DNA from: JBGSMB01 sp041740375
GTDB taxonomy: Bacteria; Patescibacteriota; Saccharimonadia; Saccharimonadales; JAGQMS01
Direction of reading: 5' to 3'
Assembly (NCBI GenBank): GCA_041740375.1
Contig: JBGSMB010000016.1
Coordinates: forward strand, 1-10,368
DNA length: 10,368 nt
Below, in pieces: positions 5,236 to 10,368 of this stretch. Within the stretch, counting starts at the first letter, position 1. Each line of letters opens with the position of its first letter. The translations under genes were made by a program, and so were the position numbers. The notes beneath the pieces were generated by a model that was given only the letters and a program-made list of their open reading frames with translations, ran no database searches and was not told the DNA's origin.

Positions 5236-6632
5236 TACTTGCTCGCTTCTTTTTTATCGAGTTGATCAATCGAGCCAATCATGAAGAAATCCTGCTCGTT
5301 GTAGTTATCGTATTTACCGTCAAGGATTGCGCGAAAACCTTTGATAGTTTCGCTTAGTGGCACGTATTCTCCGGGTATGTTTAAGAATACTTCTGCTACA
5401 TGGAATGGCTGAGTGAGAAATCGTTGTACTTTTCTAGCTCTGGACACCACCAGTTTATCTTCTTCCGAAAGTTCCTCCATGCCGAGAATAGCAATTATAT
5501 CTTGGAGATCTTTATAGCGTTGAAGTACTTTTTGGATATCTCTCGTTGTGTTGTAGTGCTCCTCGCCAACTATGATCGGATCGATTAACGTAGAGGAACT
5601 ATCTAGTGGGTCGACGGCAGGGTATAAGCCTTGTTCGGTTAGTGCTCTGGAAAGTGCGATAGTGGAGTCAAGGTGTGAAAAAGTTGTTGCTGGCGCAGGG
5701 TCGGTGAAATCATCAGCAGGTACGAATACCGCTTGGACTGAGGTAACAGAGCCTTTATCAGTTGATGTAATTCGTTCTTGAAGTGCGCCCATTTCGGTAG
5801 AAAGAGTTGGTTGGTACCCAACAGCACTCGGTAAGCGACCGAGTAATGCCGATACTTCTGCTCCCGCCTGTGTAAATCGGAATATATTATCTATGAAAAG
5901 TAGGACATCCTTTCCTGAATCTCGAAACTCTTCAGCTATTGCAAGTCCACTTAGACCAACACGAAGACGTGCTCCTGGGGGTTCATTCATTTGACCATAT
6001 ACCAGAGCTGTCTTTTCTAGTACGCCACTCTCGGACATTTCTCTGTAAAGATCGTTACCTTCTCTACTTCTTTCACCAACCCCCGCAAAAACTGAATATC
6101 CGTTATGATGATCGGCGACGTTATTGATCAGCTCCGTTATAACTACTGTCTTTCCAACCCCCGCTCCACCAAACAGTCCTACTTTTCCGCCTTTTGATAT
6201 TGGGCAGATCAGATCGATAACTTTGATTCCCGTCTCTAGAATTTCTACTTTTGCATTTTGTTCAGCGAGGGAAGGTGGCTCAGCGTGAATACTCCGGATA
6301 CTTTTGCGTGAAAGTTCTGCCTTTCCGTCAATAGCATGTCCGGTCACATTCACCATTCTGCCTAACGTTTCTTCACCTACTGTTATTTGAATTTGGTTTC
6401 CTGTAGTAAATACCGGGTCGCCTCTTTTTAGGCCATCAGTCGATTGCATGGCTATCGTGCGAACAACTTTAGCGGTAATATGTTGGACTACTTCAAACAC
6501 TTTTGAGTCATCGGCTTCGAGATATACCGCATCAAGAATGGCGGGCAGGTCTTTATCAAATTCCATATCTACAACTACACCGACTAGTTGGATGATTTTG
6601 CCTTTAGAATTGGTTGTTATGGATTTTTTCAT
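5235..6632 (-). CDS. atpD: F1 ATP synthase beta subunit (catalytic)
   Basis: A 465-residue catalytic subunit that makes or hydrolyses ATP in the cytoplasmic F1 head. N-terminal beta-barrel at about 10-85; nucleotide-binding domain with P-loop GGAGVGKT at 155-162; GERSREGND at 186-194 with the catalytic Glu187 and Arg188; Walker B strand VLLFIDNIFRF at 243-253 (Asp248). ALLGRLPSAVGYQPTL is at 262-277 and DPLDSSS at 341-347. The C-terminal helical domain has the MEELSEED (DELSEED-type) segment at 385-392, which contacts gamma. All catalytic residues are present and length is typical, so the enzyme should be active. The ATG overlaps the atpG stop by four bases (ATGA). A short basic N-terminal extension (about 10 residues) precedes the usual start of the barrel. 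Confidence 0.98.
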   Translation of the reverse strand: MKKSITTNSKGKIIQLVGVVVDMEFDKDLPAILDAVYLEADDSKVFEVVQHITAKVVRTIAMQSTDGLKRGDPVFTTGNQIQITVGEETLGRMVNVTGHAIDGKAELSRKSIRSIHAEPPSLAEQNAKVEILETGIKVIDLICPISKGGKVGLFGGAGVGKTVVITELINNVADHHNGYSVFAGVGERSREGNDLYREMSESGVLEKTALVYGQMNEPPGARLRVGLSGLAIAEEFRDSGKDVLLFIDNIFRFTQAGAEVSALLGRLPSAVGYQPTLSTEMGALQERITSTDKGSVTSVQAVFVPADDFTDPAPATTFSHLDSTIALSRALTEQGLYPAVDPLDSSSTLIDPIIVGEEHYNTTRDIQKVLQRYKDLQDIIAILGMEELSEEDKLVVSRARKVQRFLTQPFHVAEVFLNIPGEYVPLSETIKGFRAILDGKYDNYNEQDFFMIGSIDQLDKKEASK

Positions 6633-7486
6633 ATTGCTGCCAGCGCTCCACTTAATTCTGCCATTTGATTAGTTATCATTGTTTGCCGAGAAGTATTAAT
6701 CTCCAGTCGAAATTCATCAATTAGTTCTGATGCGTTCTCGCTTGCTGTATGCATTGCCAACATTCGCAGTGCGTATTCGCTCGCTGCTGATTCTAGTCGT
6801 GCTTGGAATATTTGCGACTGAATGTACAGTAGCGCTGCTTTTTCGAGAATCTCTTCTGGGCTCGGTTCAAAATCTACAACGGTTAGCGGACCGTCTGAAG
6901 CTGTAGAGGATTTCTCGATAGGGAAAAGTTGCAATAAAGTTGGCCGACAATTTGTTGTTGAAATAAATTCACTATAACAAAGAGAGATATTATTATATTT
7001 TCTAGATTCTATACCTTCTTTTATGGTTGCAATAATAGGACGAAAATCATCTGATTTTGGTTGATCTACGAAGTGATCGTAGACACCTAGTAAATTGATC
7101 GAGCGAGCTCGTGTTATATACGTTGCCATACGTCGACCTACGACGATACATTCGACCTCTCCATTTTTTCTCTCACTCGCATAGTCATACGCCTTTGCGG
7201 CTAGTGAACTTAAGAAAGCGCCAGCAAGACCTCGGTCGCTCGCGATAATAACTAGGAGTGATTTATTTGAGTAGGCAGTTTGAAAGTATGGATTTTGTTT
7301 TGTATCCGCACTACCTGCAATCCGGTGAAGAAGAGAGTAGGCAAGTTCGCGGTATGTTTTAGTTGCAACAGTTTGCTCTTGAATTTTTTTCAGTTTACTC
7401 GCAGCTACTAGCTCCATGGCTTTGGTTATCTGCTTGGTGTTCGAAACCGACTTAACCCTTCGCTTTAAAAGCTTTATATTGCTCAT
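6629..7486 (-). CDS. atpG: F1 ATP synthase gamma subunit
   Basis: A 285-residue gamma subunit, the rotating shaft of F1. The N-terminal coiled-coil helix has the conserved KRRVKSVSNTKQITKAMELV (about 8-27) followed by AASKLKK. The middle Rossmann-like domain includes SLLVIIASDRGLAGAF, close to the family's 'S.rGLCG..N' with the Cys and Asn replaced by Ala. The C-terminal helix has AMHTASENASELIDE and then SRQTMITNQMAELSGALAAI, matching the family 'RQ..IT.E..EI..GA.A' with Glu replaced by Gln in the IT.E motif. Length is typical. AAGGAG (7495-7500) is 8 bases before the ATG, and the ATG overlaps the atpA stop by four bases. Confidence 0.97.
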   Translation of the reverse strand: MSNIKLLKRRVKSVSNTKQITKAMELVAASKLKKIQEQTVATKTYRELAYSLLHRIAGSADTKQNPYFQTAYSNKSLLVIIASDRGLAGAFLSSLAAKAYDYASERKNGEVECIVVGRRMATYITRARSINLLGVYDHFVDQPKSDDFRPIIATIKEGIESRKYNNISLCYSEFISTTNCRPTLLQLFPIEKSSTASDGPLTVVDFEPSPEEILEKAALLYIQSQIFQARLESAASEYALRMLAMHTASENASELIDEFRLEINTSRQTMITNQMAELSGALAAI

Positions 7487-9069
7487 TGAGTAGTCTCCTT
7501 TGAGTCTATTTCTTTTACTTCTTTTGCAGACTCGTAGCGTGCTGTTACTTGCTTGGCAATAGTGGTAATACTATCGATGAACGATTGTCCTGGTTCTTCA
7601 CCGGCATCGATACTCTTTATGAGTGGTGCATGATCAGTTTTGATAGCTCGATAAATATCATCGACAATAGTTGGTAGTTTTGGATAAGGTAGAGAGTCGA
7701 AAGTACCGTTATTTGCGAGCAGTAGCATAATAACTTGCTGCCATGTTGTTCTTGGTTGGAACTGGGGCTGCTTAAGAAGCTCAGTGAGTAGTCTTCCTCG
7801 TTCTAGGCGTTTTAGTGTCTCGGCTTCAAGGTCACTTCCAAATTGCGAGAAAGCGGCGAGTTCTCGATACTGAGCTAGGTTAATTCGTAATGACTTAGAG
7901 GCGACTTTGATGGCGCTAGGTTGAGCAGCACTACCAACACGAGAAACAGAAAGTCCTACCGATATGGCTGGTCGGATTCCTTGATAGAAAAGATCTGTTT
8001 CTAGGTAAATTTGACCATCGGTAATTGATATCACATTTGTAGGGATATACGCACTTACATCTCCGGCTTGAGTTTCAACGATTGGCAGCGCCGTCAAACT
8101 TCCACCACCTTTTTCATCAGATAGTTTTGCAGCACGCTCCAATAATCTTGAGTGTAAATAAAAGACATCTCCCGGGAACGCCTCACGTCCGGGGGGCCTT
8201 CTAAGCAGAAGTGAAAGCTGCCTATACGCAGTCGCATGTTTTGATAAGTCATCGTATACGATGAGTGCATGTTCGCCCTTGCTCATAAACCATTCTCCAA
8301 TCGCACACGCGGAGTAGGGGGCTATGTATTGCAATGGAGCGGGATCTGCGGCTGAAGTTGCCACAATAATAGAATTTTTTAGAGCGCCTTCTTTTTCGAG
8401 TTTTGCGATTAATCTCGCAACTGTCGATTGTTTTTGTCCTATAGCAACATAAATTGTGACAACACCACTTCCAATATGCGCTTGGTTGATTATTGTATCG
8501 ACTGCAATCGCTGTTTTGCCTGTTTTCCTATCCCCAATAATTAGCTCTCTTTGTCCTCTTCCAATTGGTACCATGGCGTCAATAGCTGTTATACCAGTTA
8601 ATAGCGGTTCTTTTACGCTTTTTCGATCAATGATAGAAGGCGCCGGACTTTCGATACTAGAAAGTTGATTTGTTTTCGGTGATGGCTTACCGTCGAGTGG
8701 ATTACCAAGAGGATCGACTACACGGCCGAGTAATTCTTCGCCAACAGGAACTGAAAGCGATCGACCGGTACGTTCTACCTGATCTCCTGCACTCACGCGG
8801 TCGGTATTGTTGAGAAGAACAACGCCGACTTCGTCCTCCAATAAGCTTAATGCAAATCCCGAAGCCTTTATTCCGTCTTTTAAAGTAATTAGGACTTCTT
8901 CGTGGAAGCCGACATTCCATAGGCCTTCTACCCATGCGACACCGTCGCCGACCCTACTAACAGTACCGATTTCTTTTTCGATGACTTTATTTTCTAAACC
9001 CGCAATTTTTTTCCTTAGTTCTTGGCTAAGGCTTTTTGCGTCAAATAGCTTGTCGCTGGAGCTGGGCAT
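7483..9069 (-). CDS. atpA: F1 ATP synthase alpha subunit
   Basis: A 528-residue regulatory, non-catalytic nucleotide-binding subunit of F1. Residues 14-33 (SQELRKKIAGLENKVIEKEI) form the N-terminal helix that normally docks the delta subunit; the beta-barrel runs to about 105. The P-loop is GDRKTGKT at 179-186, where most homologues have GDRQTGKT. Walker B lies in ALIVYDDLSKHA (268-279). The RRPPGREAFPGDVFYLHSRL segment is at 290-309, and Arg377 in SVGLSVSRVGSAAQ is the arginine finger that completes the catalytic site of beta. The C-terminal helical domain runs from about 395, and a Lys/Glu-rich tail (515-528) extends past the usual end. The start overlaps the atpH stop by one base (TAATG) and AAGGAA lies just upstream. 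It should be functional. Confidence 0.98.
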   Translation of the reverse strand: MPSSSDKLFDAKSLSQELRKKIAGLENKVIEKEIGTVSRVGDGVAWVEGLWNVGFHEEVLITLKDGIKASGFALSLLEDEVGVVLLNNTDRVSAGDQVERTGRSLSVPVGEELLGRVVDPLGNPLDGKPSPKTNQLSSIESPAPSIIDRKSVKEPLLTGITAIDAMVPIGRGQRELIIGDRKTGKTAIAVDTIINQAHIGSGVVTIYVAIGQKQSTVARLIAKLEKEGALKNSIIVATSAADPAPLQYIAPYSACAIGEWFMSKGEHALIVYDDLSKHATAYRQLSLLLRRPPGREAFPGDVFYLHSRLLERAAKLSDEKGGGSLTALPIVETQAGDVSAYIPTNVISITDGQIYLETDLFYQGIRPAISVGLSVSRVGSAAQPSAIKVASKSLRINLAQYRELAAFSQFGSDLEAETLKRLERGRLLTELLKQPQFQPRTTWQQVIMLLLANNGTFDSLPYPKLPTIVDDIYRAIKTDHAPLIKSIDAGEEPGQSFIDSITTIAKQVTARYESAKEVKEIDSKETTQ

Positions 9070-9458
9070 TAGATATTTCCTTCCAAAGTGCGCAGTGTTT
9101 GTTGGCCTGAATTTTCGATCTTACGACTGTAATTAGATGCGATAAAACCAGATACGAGGCTTGGGTCAACTTCGTATGTTGCATCAATATTTTTGACAGA
9201 TAGGTGACTCTGCAGCGCCGATTTAACAGCAGAACGACTTGTAGCACTTAGATTACTAGGAGTAGTTATGGTCACTAAACTTGAAATTCCTTTTTGTTCC
9301 AGTAGTGCAAAATAGTGGCCCAAGAAATTGTCTACCAGCTTCGATCGATCACTTATTAGCAATTCACTCGAAACAGACTTTAGACCACGCGAGAAAGAGC
9401 CACGAGAAGCTTCGTTTAATAGAAACTCCGCAAGTTGACGCATTGAAGGGGAGGTCAT
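9069..9458 (-). CDS. atpH: F1 ATP synthase delta subunit, shortened
   Basis: A 129-residue delta (OSCP-type) subunit that links F1 to the peripheral stalk; the family is usually about 175-180 residues. The C-terminal half is recognisable: SLVTITTPSNLSATSRSAVK (about 60-79), then VDPSLVSGFIASNYSRKIE (97-115) and the closing QQTLRTLEGNI, the counterpart of 'VDpsLiGG..v.....Dgsvr..L..L'. The N-terminal domain, normally a six-helix bundle of about 105 residues, is cut to about 58 residues with room for perhaps three helices. The start is firm: ATGA overlap with the atpF stop, with GGAGAT upstream, and no frameshift is needed. How it still grips the alpha N-terminus is unclear. Identity is supported by position between atpF and atpA as well as by the motif. 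Confidence 0.88.
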   Translation of the reverse strand: MTSPSMRQLAEFLLNEASRGSFSRGLKSVSSELLISDRSKLVDNFLGHYFALLEQKGISSLVTITTPSNLSATSRSAVKSALQSHLSVKNIDATYEVDPSLVSGFIASNYSRKIENSGQQTLRTLEGNI

Positions 9459-9985
9459 TTTTTAATCTCCGTTAGTGCACGCTTTAAAATAGTTGATTGT
9501 TCTGTTTTGGTGAGTTCACGAGCAAGAACTTTTTCGGTTGCAAGAGCAACTAGCTCAGCGGTTTCTGCTTGAATATCGCGTCGTAGTTTCTCTGCTTGCA
9601 ATAAAGCGCTCTCATGCGCCGCCTGTTTAATCTGCATCGCTTCTTTTTCTGCGCCTACGACTGCCTCTGCCGCTACAGCTTGTGCGGTAATTTTTGCAGT
9701 ATCTATTATTTCTTCGGCTTTCGTTTGCGCCTCGTTGATCATGGTAGTAATTTTAGCTTCTGTATTTTTTAGTGCTTCGGAGGAAGCGAGATTATTTTTA
9801 CTTGTTTCTGCGACTAATTCTTCTCTTGCGTCCAAGGTCTTAGTTATTTTAGAGAAAACATACTTTTTCAAGATAAATAGAACAATTAGAAATGTTGCTA
9901 ACTGAAATAGAAAGGACTTTATGTTAAGTCCAAGTGCGCCAATTCCACTCTGTTCGGTTGCTGCAATAAATCGTTCTGGTGTCAT
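9455..9985 (-). CDS. atpF: Fo ATP synthase b subunit
   Basis: A 176-residue peripheral-stalk subunit. A short N-terminal segment is followed by one membrane helix (about 22-41: IKSFLFQLATFLIVLFILKK), then VFSKITKTLDAREELV (the family 'l..aLd.R...I' pattern) and a long Ala/Glu/Lys-rich coiled coil to the C-terminus. The dimeric stalk holds F1 against rotation through delta. Length is within the family range (about 155-180). It lies 24 bases downstream of atpE; the Shine-Dalgarno is weak (AAGAGA close to the ATG, AGAGGA further off). Its stop overlaps the atpH start by four bases. Only one b gene is visible between atpE and atpH, so a homodimer is expected. Confidence 0.96.
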   Translation of the reverse strand: MTPERFIAATEQSGIGALGLNIKSFLFQLATFLIVLFILKKYVFSKITKTLDAREELVAETSKNNLASSEALKNTEAKITTMINEAQTKAEEIIDTAKITAQAVAAEAVVGAEKEAMQIKQAAHESALLQAEKLRRDIQAETAELVALATEKVLARELTKTEQSTILKRALTEIKK

Positions 9986-10009
9986 GAATCTCTTGAAGTT
10001 CCTCTGTGG

Positions 10010-10225
10010 TTAATTTGTCGTAAATACAATCAAAAGCACAAATGCGAGGACTGCATCAACAAGCCCAGCCATTACAAATGCGGTTGTGAGTACCTTTCCC
10101 TGCACTTCCGGGTTTCTACCAATTGCCGTGACGGCCGCCGCACCTACGAGTCCAACACCGATCGCAGGTCCGATTGCCCCAAGGCCAATTGCGAGTGCTC
10201 GCGCTAAGTTTGCATCAATTTCCAT
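10010..10225 (-). CDS. atpE: Fo ATP synthase c subunit (c-ring)
   Basis: A 71-residue two-helix hairpin. Helix 1 (about 5-34) is rich in Gly/Ala (LGAIGPAIGVGLVGAAAVTA); the polar loop is GRNPEV (36-41), the usual R-[NQ]-P-E that touches gamma and epsilon; helix 2 (about 45-68) holds the ion-binding acid Asp57 in AGLVDAVLAF. At the positions that bind Na+ in Ilyobacter (Gln32 and Ser66) this protein has Val24 and Ala58, so proton coupling is likely. AAAGGAG at 10236-10242 lies 10 bases before the ATG and inside the end of atpB. Two bases separate the atpB stop from this start. Confidence 0.97.
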   Translation of the reverse strand: MEIDANLARALAIGLGAIGPAIGVGLVGAAAVTAIGRNPEVQGKVLTTAFVMAGLVDAVLAFVLLIVFTTN

Positions 10226-10227
10226 AT

Positions 10228-10368
10228 CTAAATTTCTCCTTTAACTAAATTATTTACGGTTGGCTCTTTTTCAACCTTATGATCTTCCTCATTCGAAGTA
10301 GCGATCGCCAGATAAACCATAGTGAGCATCATGAAGAGATAAGCTTGGATAAGTGAAAAGAAAATTTC
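10228..10368 (-). CDS. atpB: Fo ATP synthase a subunit, C-terminal end (cut by window edge)
   Basis: The last 46 codons and stop (TAG at 10228-10230) of a gene that enters from the right edge. The first visible part, EIFFSLIQAYLFMMLTMVYL and then AIAT, is the final membrane helix of the a subunit; compare the E. coli end, IQAFIFMVLTIVYLSMA. The a subunit forms the two proton half-channels next to the c-ring; the essential Arg lies outside the window. After the helix comes a charged tail of about 20 residues (SNEEDHKVEKEPTVNNLVKG then EI), longer than the four-residue tail (SEEH) of E. coli. Its last codons carry the Shine-Dalgarno of atpE. Confidence 0.93.
   Translation of the reverse strand, partial: EIFFSLIQAYLFMMLTMVYLAIATSNEEDHKVEKEPTVNNLVKGEI

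Noticed and set aside
5400..6127. Plus-strand open frames inside atpD (for example 5572-5781 and 5939-6127), and similar frames inside mgtE and atpA
   Set aside because: They lie opposite strongly conserved coding sequence, lack ribosome sites and show no recognisable domain; they are shadows.
6629..9458. Possible TGA recoding (Gly), as in some CPR phyla
   Set aside because: TGA ends atpF, atpA and atpG exactly at the family C-termini within ATGA overlaps, so it acts as a stop.
1..10368. tRNA, rRNA, CRISPR, insertion sequence, integrase or phage genes
   Set aside because: No spaced direct repeats, terminal inverted repeats, transposase motifs or cloverleaf patterns were seen, and nearly all sequence is taken up by recognisable coding genes.

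Overview
The window looks like chromosome from a small-genome bacterium, most likely Candidatus Saccharibacteria (TM7, Candidate Phyla Radiation). Reasons: very tight packing (many 1-4 base overlaps, convergent genes 7 and 19 bases apart), moderate-to-low GC, a full F-type ATP synthase operon with a shortened delta subunit, and small membrane-anchored proteins with Ser/Asn/Gln-rich linkers. TGA reads as a normal stop in several ATGA junctions, so the code is standard and not the TGA=Gly code of Gracilibacteria/SR1. The taxon is inferred from gene content; no 16S or marker search could be done.

Right half (about 4519-10368, all minus strand): the canonical ATP synthase order atpB(partial)-atpE-atpF-atpH-atpA-atpG-atpD-atpC, read from the right edge leftwards, followed 27 bases after atpC by a one-helix DUF5665-type membrane protein. 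From atpF to atpC every junction is a 1- or 4-base stop/start overlap, which points to one translationally coupled mRNA whose promoter lies off the right edge. Catalytic residues of alpha and beta are intact. The c-ring residues suggest proton rather than sodium coupling.

Middle (2426-4499): a divergent locus. Leftwards is an anchored, extracytoplasmic cytochrome b5-like heme protein. Rightwards is a three-gene run: a six-helix membrane protein with histidines placed like heme ligands, a DUF427 protein and a Rossmann-fold NAD(P)-binding (NmrA/SDR-type) protein. The first two face each other across 41 bases and may form a small heme electron-transfer module.

Left part (1-2366): the N-terminal part of an anchored extracytoplasmic protein cut by the window edge (minus); a DUF6325 + SHOCT gene pair (plus) that resembles a pair common in Actinobacteria, the usual hosts of Saccharibacteria; and an MgtE-type Mg2+ transporter (minus), convergent with the pair.

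No RNA genes, CRISPR arrays, insertion sequences, integrases or attachment sites were seen, and no convincing intrinsic terminator. No gene-free stretch exceeds 300 bases; the largest gap (247-386) holds two divergent promoter candidates. I see no clearly new multi-gene system; the points most worth checking are the heme-protein pair, the reduced delta subunit, the actinobacterial-type gene pair, and the short or nearly leaderless 5' ends.
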